This document shows, piece after piece, positions 1 to 6,978 of a stretch of 14,089 bases of DNA. A program made the position numbers and the translations under genes. The notes below the pieces were generated by a model, which saw only the letters and a program-made list of their open reading frames with translations, made no database searches and was not told the origin of the DNA. The DNA is taken from contig JAIVFJ010000700.1 in NCBI GenBank assembly GCA_025765615.1, positions 1 to 14,089 of the forward strand, read 5' to 3'. Position 1 is the stretch's first letter. Each line of letters opens with the position of its first letter. The stretch comes from Zopfochytrium polystomum (taxonomy: Eukaryota; Chytridiomycota; Chytridiomycetes; Chytridiales; Chytridiaceae).

Positions 1-3000
1 CGTAGTTTACAAAGGTTTGCCTTCAATGCCAGGTAGTCACGTAAACCTGATGGCTCTCGTGGTATGATTGGGGGATTTGTTGCCTCCCCTGTTGACTCTG
101 GCAAAGCTAGAATGTCAGGGGAAGTTGAGCGCTCCCTAGGAGGGATTTCCTGTTCATCAGGTATTGACTCTGGTTCAGAATCAGAAGCGTCGTATAGCAT
201 ACCCGGCTGTAGATCTCCCCCCTGTGATTCTGCAGGTGGTACATCGTCTTCTTGTGAGTCAAACAGAGCGTCAGGATGTGTCACATCTGGATCAGTGGAC
301 ATAGCGGGGGTATGCAATGAGGAGGAAAGATATTGGAAATCCTGAGCTGTGGGTTGGACTGGTCCCCATTCCTTCAAGCGGGAGTCATGAAGGAACTGTC
401 TCCAGTTCCGCACAATGCCAGGAAAAACATTTTCGTGAAAGGAGACATGGAAGTGTTCCGATATTCTCTGAGTTTTCAAGTCGTAGACTACTGGAAGAGT
501 GTTTCCTTTATACCCTAAGAATATGCCTGGCGCCCCTTTGTCAGGATGTTTAAGTGTTCGCTTTTCCTTTGGGATACGGTGGATAACCAAACAGCCAAAG
601 GTGCGGATGTGATCAACATTTGGCTTTTCACCGTACCAAGCTTCATAAGGTGTTTTCTTAGTGTAAGAGTGGTAAACCCTGTTCTTGATGTATGCTGCGT
701 AGCGGACTGCATACACAAAGAAAGAGTGGGGCAATCGTGACTCTAAGAGCATGCAGTGTGCCATGTCTTTGAGAGTGTTGACCTGACGTTCTACCAGCCC
801 ATTGAATTCCTTGGTGAATGCAGGACTAGGTTCTAAAACAATAGGAGGATGCCGAGTATTGGCCCAAGTTTTGAATTCTCCATCTTTGAAGATTTCCCCC
901 CTGTCACAGCGCACAGATGTGATATGTTTGCCATGTTGTTGTTCAAACCTTTCGATCGTAGACCGGAATCTTGTGGGCGCGTCGGACAAAGAGTTGAGGA
1001 ACTCAATGTCAAGCCAACGGGTTGACTCTTCCACAACCAGTTGCCAATGTTTTTCACCATGGTGTCCACGTGCGGGCAGTGGGACAGCATCAGTGTGTAA
1101 ACGACCAAGCAGTGTGGTGTTTGGTCTGGAAGTGGAGTGGATAGGCGAAGCTTTCAATTTCCCAACATCACATGTCACGCAGGGAATGTCATGAATGAGG
1201 AAAAATGAATGACCAACTTTATTCAGATTTGACCAAGTACGCTTCAAAGAAGATAAAGACAGGTGACCAAATTTCTTGTGAAGAGCTCGGACTGCTTCAA
1301 TGTTCTGAGGGTTTGGTAAAGGGTCTGGGTCAGTTTGACTTAAAGTTGGAGTTGCAGTTTGCAAAGGAGCAGTTTGCTGTTGCGACTCACCTGGGGCGTC
1401 CCCCGAAGGAGTCGGCGCGTCCCTTCCAAGTTCTGCCCTGTCGAGACCAGTATGTCCCGTCAGAAGAGAAGGGTCCACAACATAAACATTTCCTGTGTCC
1501 CTGTGAGCAATGGTAAAGTCTGAACCATGTACCCGAGGGTGCAATAGGGCTGTGTCTGCTGTGAAAGTCACGTTGTGACCTGTCTGCCGCACGGTTTGCT
1601 GAACTGAGAGTAGAGTGTCTGAGAACTCTGGCACATAGAGCGAGTTCCTCATGATGAGAGCTCTTCCGTTAACGAACAGGGTGAAGTCGCCCACTCCAGT
1701 GGCAGTTGTAAAGCCGTCAGCTGTTTTGATCTGCTGGGAGGTGGGTCGCAAGTTTGTGAAGTGCTCTTCACAAGGCGACATTGTCCTGGAAGCCCCAGAG
1801 TCAAGGATGACCTGGTGTGGGTTGCCGCCAGCAAGTCTTGCCATCAGCGCAGTCTCATAGATGCGGCGGTAGGTGACGTTGCGGTAGAGGAAACGTCCAG
1901 ATTCGTACATCACTTTGTAGCCGACGTTTGAGACAATGTTGTCAGTGATCCAGTCTGGATCCATTCTGCCGTCAAGAAGTGTAACTGTGAGTTCCACTTC
2001 AAATTCCTCCTCCACCTCAACGGCCTGGCATGTTCCAATTTCAAACTCCCGTGCCGCAAGTGCCCTTTCTACTGAAAGAAAGTCGTCTAGAGCTGATGTG
2101 TCTGCAAGGCGCGCAGCACCCTCAGTACTGAACTCCAACATTTCGACGTCTTCTGCTTCAGTAGGCGGTGGTGGAGTATCCATCCTGTAGCATTTGTGGG
2201 GAGGAGAATCCTCAGAGGCTGCGCAAGAGGCTTGGTGGTGTTCTTTAGCAGCCACCTCACGTGCAATCTTGGCAGTCTCAGTAGCTTTCTTGGAATCAGC
2301 TGGCGTGGCCTTGGCTTCTTTGGCGAGTGCAGGCTGCTTGCCCTTGGCCTTCTTTGCAGGGCGAGCCGGCTCTGACTTCCCGTGAGGGAACTTGAGGCAT
2401 TCCTCGCGAGAGTGCGAGACCCAGATTCCATGAAGGTCACAAGTAGGCTTGCCGTTGAGTGCCTCACCGATCTTGCGCTTCTTGGTTGCCACTGAGGTCT
2501 TTGCTGAAGCAGCTGTTTCCATCTCAGAAGTGCCGTGGTGAGCAGAGTGTCTGCTGTTCTTCTCTTTGCTTTGCTGGTACAGCGTGTGGCAGTTTGTCAA
2601 CTCCTTGACGAGATCGCTGGTGTTGGCGTAGCCTGACAGCCCCTTGAGAAGATTTTGACGAACGCCAGAGAAGATTTCATGTCCAGGCAGCGTTTCCCTT
2701 GCTTTGTGGATGATGGCAGAACGCAGGATGTTTGTCACACCCCTGCAAGTGGTGGCAGTACATTTGAAATGCTTTGGCCAATCCGTGACCAGTGTGGTCA
2801 GAGTGGTGTACCACTCCTGGACTGCCGGACCAGAGTCTCTGGGTTTTGCCAAACGACTGTAAGTCGCAAGCCACTTGTCCTGCTGTGAACCAGTGTGGTC
2901 CTGCAGGGCGTACTTGTCATTGAGCCACTTGTACCGATCAGCGCAGTTGGTGATGTTTGCTGCATTCATGGAGCGCACATCCTCGATGCGCGAGCAGGAG

Positions 3001-3359
3001 TCGAGGGTAGCAACCGCCTTGTCGTGTTGGGCCTCAAGCTCCCTGTAGGTCTTGTGTTCTTGGCGTATACCAGTGTGGTACTTGTCAAGGGCAGCGTGGT
3101 GCAGACGGTACATCTCACTGTACGCAGCCTTGGCCTCCGCCGTTGCAGAGGATTCAGGGGGAGAACCAATACTGGGAGGAGCAGCGCCGATGCCGACCTT
3201 GGTGCAGTGCTCGTTGAACGTACCGAAGTAATCAGGCTTGAGGAAGCTGGCAACAAGATTGTATGCCATGACCGGCTTGATGACTTCTTCCACATGCAGT
3301 TCCCAAGCCTGGTAGCCGTAAGAAGAGAAGCGGACAGCCTTGGGGGTCGAAGAAGACAT
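1..3359 (-). CDS. Copia Gag-Pol polyprotein (Gag, protease, integrase; 3' partial)
   Basis: One frame runs from ATG 3359 to the window edge without a stop: 1119 codons, read by hand codon by codon. Residues 1-300 are a Gag-like region with a basic KKRK patch at 293-296. A CCHC-like finger follows (C307-x2-H310-x5-H316-x4-C321), then Lys/Ala-rich and acidic linkers. The aspartic protease active site is DSGAS at 520-524 within VILDSGAS. The integrase zinc domain is H694-x4-H699-x27-C727-x2-C730 followed by GK. The integrase core has D757 (LHTD), D819 (RCDRGGE) and E857 (NGLVER). Residues 903-980 show the usual copia C-terminal block (TPYEAWYG, FGC, GIFLGYKG). The acidic, Ser/Pro-rich stretch at 1020-1105 is the usual spacer before RT, which should lie off the left edge. 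The start ATG has A at -3 and stops lie upstream in other frames. No internal stop or frameshift is seen, and Gag and Pol share one frame, so the copy may be young. Confidence 0.93.
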   Translation of the reverse strand, partial: MSSSTPKAVRFSSYGYQAWELHVEEVIKPVMAYNLVASFLKPDYFGTFNEHCTKVGIGAAPPSIGSPPESSATAEAKAAYSEMYRLHHAALDKYHTGIRQEHKTYRELEAQHDKAVATLDSCSRIEDVRSMNAANITNCADRYKWLNDKYALQDHTGSQQDKWLATYSRLAKPRDSGPAVQEWYTTLTTLVTDWPKHFKCTATTCRGVTNILRSAIIHKARETLPGHEIFSGVRQNLLKGLSGYANTSDLVKELTNCHTLYQQSKEKNSRHSAHHGTSEMETAASAKTSVATKKRKIGEALNGKPTCDLHGIWVSHSREECLKFPHGKSEPARPAKKAKGKQPALAKEAKATPADSKKATETAKIAREVAAKEHHQASCAASEDSPPHKCYRMDTPPPPTEAEDVEMLEFSTEGAARLADTSALDDFLSVERALAAREFEIGTCQAVEVEEEFEVELTVTLLDGRMDPDWITDNIVSNVGYKVMYESGRFLYRNVTYRRIYETALMARLAGGNPHQVILDSGASRTMSPCEEHFTNLRPTSQQIKTADGFTTATGVGDFTLFVNGRALIMRNSLYVPEFSDTLLSVQQTVRQTGHNVTFTADTALLHPRVHGSDFTIAHRDTGNVYVVDPSLLTGHTGLDRAELGRDAPTPSGDAPGESQQQTAPLQTATPTLSQTDPDPLPNPQNIEAVRALHKKFGHLSLSSLKRTWSNLNKVGHSFFLIHDIPCVTCDVGKLKASPIHSTSRPNTTLLGRLHTDAVPLPARGHHGEKHWQLVVEESTRWLDIEFLNSLSDAPTRFRSTIERFEQQHGKHITSVRCDRGEIFKDGEFKTWANTRHPPIVLEPSPAFTKEFNGLVERQVNTLKDMAHCMLLESRLPHSFFVYAVRYAAYIKNRVYHSYTKKTPYEAWYGEKPNVDHIRTFGCLVIHRIPKEKRTLKHPDKGAPGIFLGYKGNTLPVVYDLKTQRISEHFHVSFHENVFPGIVRNWRQFLHDSRLKEWGPVQPTAQDFQYLSSSLHTPAMSTDPDVTHPDALFDSQEDDVPPAESQGGDLQPGMLYDASDSEPESIPDEQEIPPRERSTSPDILALPESTGEATNPPIIPREPSGLRDYLALKANLCKL

Positions 3360-3388
3360 GCTAGGTAGCGGCTTGGTGGATCAGTGGA

Positions 3389-3513
3389 CTTGTTTAGAGC
3401 GGTAGCCCTTTTCTTGTAGAGAGTCAAGAGCCCTTTGTTGCCTTAAAGTAGCTGGTGAGCCGGTGCTCACAGACAGGTTGGTCTTGTTTAGAGTCAGAAA
3501 CCCTTTTCTTGTA
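3389..3513. repeat. Imperfect direct repeat pair in the copia leader
   Basis: Two related segments, 3389-3418 and 3483-3513, share CTTGTTTAGAG at their start and CCCTTTTCTTGTA at their end, 94-95 bp apart. They look like an old local duplication of leader sequence. Confidence 0.7.
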
Positions 3514-3621
3514 AGAGCAGCAGGGCCCTGTTCGAGCGTACAGATGTGGCCGACGGCTTGTAGGTAGCTTTGTGATGAAATCCCACCCAGGACTGGAGGG
3601 ACTTGGTCTGTGTGGGGATGA

Positions 3622-3643
3622 AGAGAGAGAGAGAGAGAGAGAG
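3622..3643. repeat. (GA)n microsatellite
   Basis: Eleven GA dinucleotides on the plus strand, i.e. (TC)n in the sense strand of the copia leader, inside a larger GA/CT-biased region of roughly 3605-3740. Confidence 0.9.
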
Positions 3644-3822
3644 CAGTGATGATGGAAAAGGGAGAGGAGTGAGAGGATGGAGAGAGGAGAGAGGAGTGAG
3701 TGGGCAGAGATGGAAGAGAGAGCAAATGGAGGAAGAGAGATTGGCTTGTTTTGCACTGGATTCTGTCAAAGCAGCAAGGAGGGGGTTGGATTCCTTTTTT
3801 GATCTCTGTGAGAGGTTGCTGC

Positions 3823-3829
3823 TTTTATA
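3823..3829 (-). promoter_or_regulatory. TATA box of the copia element
   Basis: TATAAAA on the minus strand, about 465 nt upstream of the Gag-Pol ATG and directly downstream of the tandem repeats, where an LTR promoter is expected. Function is inferred. Confidence 0.5.
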
Positions 3830-3906
3830 CTCCTGCAGGTTGGAGCCATCAGAAAACAGAGGGAGCAGTGGCCTGCACAGAGCAGGCCACAGAAATGAGA
3901 TAAAAC

Positions 3907-4100
3907 AGGCTGAGCACCAATCCCCAGCCTGGGCTAAGTACCCATTCAGGGCTGAGTACCACCCAGTGCTGGGCATCACTCAGGGCTGAGCACCACCCAG
4001 GGCTGAGTACTAGACTGGGCTGTGCACCTCCCAGGGCTAAGTACCAGCCAGGGCTGAGTACCACCTTGGGCTGAGCACTTTGTCTGGGCTGAGTACCACC
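3907..4100. repeat. Degenerate 17-bp tandem repeats in putative U3
   Basis: About 11 head-to-tail units of 16-22 bp with plus-strand consensus near AGGGCTGAGTACCACCC. Units differ at several positions (ctaag for ctgag, gcacc for gtacc). They end about 15 bp before the presumed LTR edge and stop about 80 bp upstream of the TATA box, as transcriptional enhancer repeats do in some LTRs. Confidence 0.85.
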
Positions 4101-4103
4101 AGG

Positions 4104-4149
4104 AACCAATTTACAGCTTGTTTGAGAAACAGTTGCTTGTAAATTGGTT
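4104..4149. repeat. 12-bp perfect inverted repeat at the copia LTR edge
   Basis: AACCAATTTACA at 4104-4115 is exactly complementary to TGTAAATTGGTT at 4138-4149, with 22 bp between. The left arm is the presumed first 12 bp of the minus-strand LTR. Confidence 0.85.
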
Positions 4150-4189
4150 TGGTTGTTTCCAAATCAGGAAGCTTGTTTGGGAAACAAGC
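4115..4189. repeat. Direct repeat and palindrome beside the copia element
   Basis: AGCTTGTTTG-N-GAAACA occurs at 4115-4131 and again at 4170-4186, 55 bp apart. The second copy is part of a perfect 8-bp inverted repeat with a 3-nt loop (GCTTGTTT 4171-4178, AAACAAGC 4182-4189). Confidence 0.8.
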
Positions 4190-4205
4190 CGCTTTTTTTC
4201 CTTGT

Positions 4206-4905
4206 TTTTAGAAATCCAATGATTGGTGCAATCTCTGGGGGGTGGTCAAAAATCAAGCAAACTGCCCTATTTTTCCAATTTTGCCGTGGAGTGGGGGTGG
4301 GGACAGAGAAATTTACTTTTTATGCATCCTTTGTCTTTTCTTTTTTCTTCTATTTGTTTTCTTCAAGTCTGGTCAAAAAAAATGTCAGTGCCACCCACGG
4401 TTTGGCTCACTTGCTCCAGAAAACACCAGCCACCATGAAATCGACTTTCCACATTGAAGGGGCTGTCGGAGAGCAGGGCGCCACATTGATCGATGGCGCG
4501 CCCTGAAAAACGGCGACACGCCCAACTTCCATAATTCCATCAAATACGAAAATGGGGCGTGTTGCATTTTTCTAGGGCAGCAGGCCCGATCTGGGGTGCA
4601 GCCTCGGAATCATTGCAGAAACAGAAAAAAAGGGTGAAGAACGGAAAACAACGTGGACGACGCCTGCGTGGGGCAAGAAACAGAAAGTAGGGCAAGAAAT
4701 GAAGGAACAAAAAGAAGAAATCGAAAAAGGAAAGTGAAGCCATGTGACGAAAGCCAGTTTGTCTTTGTGTAAAATAAAAATAATAAAACCAGACAAACAG
4801 GGCAAAACCTCCTTTTCAATGTGATTATTGTGTTTTTAGGGCAGCCCCCTGGTGAGCTCAGTTTTTATCTCACTTTTAGAAATGCAGTGATTGGTGCAAT
4901 CCCTG
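4206..4905. repeat. 32-bp direct repeats 668 bp apart
   Basis: The 32-bp segments 4206-4237 and 4874-4905 match at 29 positions; both contain TTTTAGAAAT and TGATTGGTGCAATC. They enclose a block with no genes. They could be remnants of terminal repeats or two insertions of one repeat family. Confidence 0.75.
4474..4505. repeat. GC-rich hairpin
   Basis: CAGGGCGCCA pairs with TGGCGCGCCCTG, with a 2-nt bulge and a short loop containing TTGATCGA. It lies in otherwise A/T-biased sequence. No function is evident. Confidence 0.6.
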
Positions 4906-4957
4906 ATTCCTAAATGCCTGTTGCATTGCTCAGATTGCACAGCACAGCAGGAAAGCT

Positions 4958-5087
4958 GGAATTCCAGATCAGGAAGCGGAATTCCGGTGCAGAGAGAGGA
5001 ATTCCAGATCAGGAAGCGGAATTCCGATGCAGAGAGCGGAATTCCGATGCAGAGAGCGGAATTCCGATGCAGAGAGCGGAATTCCGG
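4958..5087. repeat. 20-bp minisatellite, each unit with GGAATTCC
   Basis: Six full 20-bp units start at 4958, 4978, 4998, 5018, 5038 and 5058, with a partial seventh from 5078. Two unit types occur: GGAATTCCAGATCAGGAAGC (units 1 and 3) and GGAATTCCGATGCAGAGAGC (units 4-6 exact, unit 2 a variant). Every unit begins with the 8-bp palindrome GGAATTCC. The apparent proteins across it in several frames are repeat artefacts, because 20 bp is not a multiple of three. Confidence 0.95.
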
Positions 5088-5190
5088 AGCATTGGGCAGT
5101 GGTACACTGCTTCTGCATGCTTGCTGTGTTGTGTTACATGTGCAGAGTGCGTAGTTTGAGCGTTTTTGTGCATGTTCTAATTGCATTGTT

Positions 5191-5202
5191 CCTACCGGTA
5201 GG
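5191..5202. repeat. 12-bp perfect palindrome
   Basis: CCTACCGGTAGG, flanked by TTGTT (5186-5190) and AACAA (5206-5210), which could extend the pairing across a 3-nt bulge. It lies about 40 bp past the poly(A) signal of the Gag-protease unit. Confidence 0.8.
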
Positions 5203-5243
5203 ATGAACAAAGCTAGAACAACAGCCGCCTTTGCCTATCTCTT

Positions 5244-5249
5244 TTTATT
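5244..5249 (-). terminator. Poly(A) signal AATAAA of the Gag-protease unit
   Basis: AATAAA on the minus strand in CTCAATAAAAAGAG, about 140 nt after the protease stop codon. It marks the probable 3' end of the transcript. Confidence 0.6.
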
Positions 5250-5314
5250 GAGAACAGATTAGCCCTTCCGAGCGCCCCATTCAAGTATTGAATCTACTGA
5301 GCCCTTCAAACACC

Positions 5315-5335
5315 CCATCCAATGTGATTGGATGG
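5315..5335. repeat. Perfect 9-bp hairpin in the 3' UTR
   Basis: CCATCCAAT (5315-5323) and ATTGGATGG (5327-5335) with loop GTG, between the protease stop codon and the poly(A) signal. It may be an RNA structure; function unknown. Confidence 0.75.
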
Positions 5336-5388
5336 AGTTCTCAAAGGGATCATCAGTAACGGGCGTAGTGTACCCCGTGGGTCGAATC

Positions 5389-6978
5389 TCAACACGGCAT
5401 ATCAGCAACAGAAGAACCATCGTCCTCTGCGAGGAGGGTTTCAGCGTCAGACTCATTACCAGGGTCCTCCTCTGCCTCCTCAAAGAGACGGAAAACATCC
5501 TCAACGGCGTCAGGAAGAGGTGGAGCCTCAGAGACGTCTTCCACAAGTTCAACGTCTTCAGAGGGATTGGGGGCTGCCTCAGCATACAGACCAGAGGTAC
5601 CTTTCTCGATGTTGTCGAGGGCACTAAGGAAGGACTCCAAGTCTTCAGGCTCATACTTCTGTGCAACACTGAACATAGCAAGAAGGTCGTCAGGAGAGTT
5701 ATGGAGACTCTCTGGGACAGGCAGCACTGGTGTGGTGGCCTCAGAGCCATCCAGGCTGGACGGAATATCAAAGATACGGGCAACACAGGTTCCTGCCGCA
5801 ATCCGTACTGTCTTGTGCTGTAAGCATAGCAGGGGTACGTAGAACCAGCGAGTTTCACCATCATGGTGGTGTAGGTCAGCAGCAGTGAAGAGAGAACCAG
5901 GGAAGTGTATTTTCTTATCCATGAGGGATGCAAACGGCGTTGCATGAACAAAGCCATTCCTGTGAATCATAGGACGGGAGAGCTGAACCTTGACGGCGCA
6001 ACTGTGATTCGGGGCCAGGACAATGTCTTCTGAAACAACAATGTCAACAGCCTCGTCCTGTTGGGAGATGTTGGTCTCGTTACCGGTGGTGACACGCTGG
6101 TAAGAGATGAGAGGAGTTTTAAACCATGTTGTGACTCCATGGGGAGTCTGAGCCTTCCACATTAGGGTGTCATGTTCAAAGGAGATAATGGTGCGAAACT
6201 CTTTAAGAACAGGTGTTCCAAGAATGACTGCGCGGGGACAATGAGGGACGACAGAGAAGCGGAACCATTTTGCACAGGCACCACTTCTTCCAAAGTTTAC
6301 CTTCATGTAAACATGACCCAAAATAGGCACTTGTCCGCCTATTCCTTTATTCATGGCAGGTCGACTCAAAGGAGTCATTACAGGTGATTTGCGTAGCTTC
6401 TCCAGAAACGCAGTAGTCACAACATTGTGATTGGAGCCGGTATCAACAAGGCAGTCAGGAAGAATACAACCCTGGACCCAGGCTGAAACGCGGGCTACTG
6501 TTGCAACGCGGTTGTCTAGACTGACATAAGTCTCCGGATATGCGCTCAGGGCACTCAATCCTTTTCCTGGGGTAGAAACCAAGGAGATTGGGATGGCCTC
6601 AGGCTGTGTCACTTCAGCTTCGCTCTCAGTGGGCAGCTCCAGGCCAGTTGAGCTGGGTGTTAGGTCTGGTGACACAGGGTCAGTAGAGTTGTTGGCCTCT
6701 ACCCTGGTAAAGGTAGGAGCAACGACGACTTGGTCGGAGGCTGTAATGAAGGGGGCAGGTAACACACTTGCTTGGCAGGGTTGCCTAGATGCACTCGTGC
6801 CCTCATCTTCACTTTCTGTGTCACTGAAATACACGAGTGGGGGAGGAATTTGTTTGTCGTCCTCCTCCTCTGGGGTCTCAGCAATGCAAGACACTGGTAA
6901 TTCTTCTTCTGCTGTCAGCATGATAGCGGAAGTGGTGTGGCCCTCTTCAGGACTTTTAACTCGACTGTTCGGTTCCAA
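5389..6978 (-). CDS. Retropepsin-like aspartic protease with C-terminal linker domain, no RT
   Basis: The frame reads 529 codons from 6978 to the stop at 5389, but 6978 is a TTG; the frame is actually open from 7011. The first in-frame ATG is at 6921, giving 510 aa. Numbering from 6978: residues 1-150 are acidic and Ser/Pro-rich. The protease core has CLVDTGSNHNVV with catalytic D179, then KGIGG (211-215) and VILGTPVLKEF (251-261), the second conserved retropepsin block. Residues 310-400 are beta-rich (LAPNHSCAV, VRIAAGTCVA), resembling the linker between protease and RT in Ty3/gypsy Pol. The end is strongly acidic and stops where RT would begin. The frame is -1 relative to the Gag ORF and overlaps it, so it may be made by -1 frameshifting or by reinitiation at ATGCTGA (6921-6915). 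It is intact, so loss of RT is not due to visible decay inside this ORF. Confidence 0.85.
   Translation of the reverse strand: MEPNSRVKSPEEGHTTSAIMLTAEEELPVSCIAETPEEEDDKQIPPPLVYFSDTESEDEGTSASRQPCQASVLPAPFITASDQVVVAPTFTRVEANNSTDPVSPDLTPSSTGLELPTESEAEVTQPEAIPISLVSTPGKGLSALSAYPETYVSLDNRVATVARVSAWVQGCILPDCLVDTGSNHNVVTTAFLEKLRKSPVMTPLSRPAMNKGIGGQVPILGHVYMKVNFGRSGACAKWFRFSVVPHCPRAVILGTPVLKEFRTIISFEHDTLMWKAQTPHGVTTWFKTPLISYQRVTTGNETNISQQDEAVDIVVSEDIVLAPNHSCAVKVQLSRPMIHRNGFVHATPFASLMDKKIHFPGSLFTAADLHHHDGETRWFYVPLLCLQHKTVRIAAGTCVARIFDIPSSLDGSEATTPVLPVPESLHNSPDDLLAMFSVAQKYEPEDLESFLSALDNIEKGTSGLYAEAAPNPSEDVELVEDVSEAPPLPDAVEDVFRLFEEAEEDPGNESDAETLLAEDDGSSVADMPC

Larger units (their letters stand above)
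1..4115 (-). mobile_element. Ty1/copia LTR retrotransposon, 5' portion (runs off left edge)
   Basis: This is the upstream part of a copia-superfamily element on the minus strand. Going from right to left it has a probable LTR U3 with short tandem repeats, a TATA box, a leader and one long Gag-protease-integrase frame. The order protease then integrase, with RT expected afterwards, is diagnostic of Ty1/copia; Ty3/gypsy places integrase last. The right boundary near 4115 is inferred from a TGT start (reading the minus strand, TGTAAATTGG) just beyond the repeats. The left end, including RT-RNase H and the 3' LTR, is outside the window. I could not place the primer-binding site or the 3' edge of the 5' LTR. 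Superfamily identity is well supported; exact limits are not. Confidence 0.85.
3360..4115 (-). other. Copia 5' leader and probable 5' LTR
   Basis: There is no gene in this stretch; open frames on either strand are low-complexity. Reading the minus strand from 4115 it contains a TGT start, about 11 copies of a 17-bp repeat, a TATA box, a long pyrimidine-rich tract and then the leader up to ATG 3359. This matches U3-R-U5 plus leader, but the second LTR is not in the window, so the LTR cannot be confirmed by comparing both copies. I found no classical initiator-Met primer-binding site (TGGTAGCG or TGGTATCA) on the sense strand. Confidence 0.5.
4190..5243. other. Gene-free spacer between the two retroelements
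   Basis: No frame in this kilobase has a recognisable domain; the open frames are short, Phe/Lys-rich or built from the minisatellite. The segment has T- and G-rich stretches (4190-4390), a GC-rich hairpin, an A-rich block with two plus-strand AATAAA hexamers (4773-4778, 4782-4787) flanked by GTTTGTCT/AGACAAAC arms (4757-4764, 4791-4798), and the minisatellite listed separately. It may be solo-LTR or element debris. Confidence 0.6.

Noticed and set aside
3360..3600. Initiator-Met primer-binding site for the copia element
   Set aside because: GGTAGCGGC at 3364-3372 is on the plus strand, antisense to the element, and directly next to the ATG, so it cannot serve as the primer-binding site.
3603..3989. 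Arg/Glu-rich plus-strand frame and Ser/Leu-rich minus-strand frames in the copia leader
   Set aside because: They are translations of the GA/CT microsatellite and the U3 repeats.
4430..4506. ATG in a perfect Kozak context (GCCACCATGA) on the plus strand
   Set aside because: It opens only about 23 codons before a stop and has no gene context.
4836..5210. 124-codon minus-strand Cys/Ser/Ile-rich frame, and matching plus-strand frames
   Set aside because: The apparent protein repeats come from the 20-bp minisatellite.
5259..5957. 232-codon minus-strand frame overlapping the end of the protease ORF
   Set aside because: It lies in the +1 frame of a well-supported ORF with low-complexity Leu/Ser/Pro content. 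Only its last 40 codons lie beyond the protease stop, with no RT motif, so it does not restore a polymerase.
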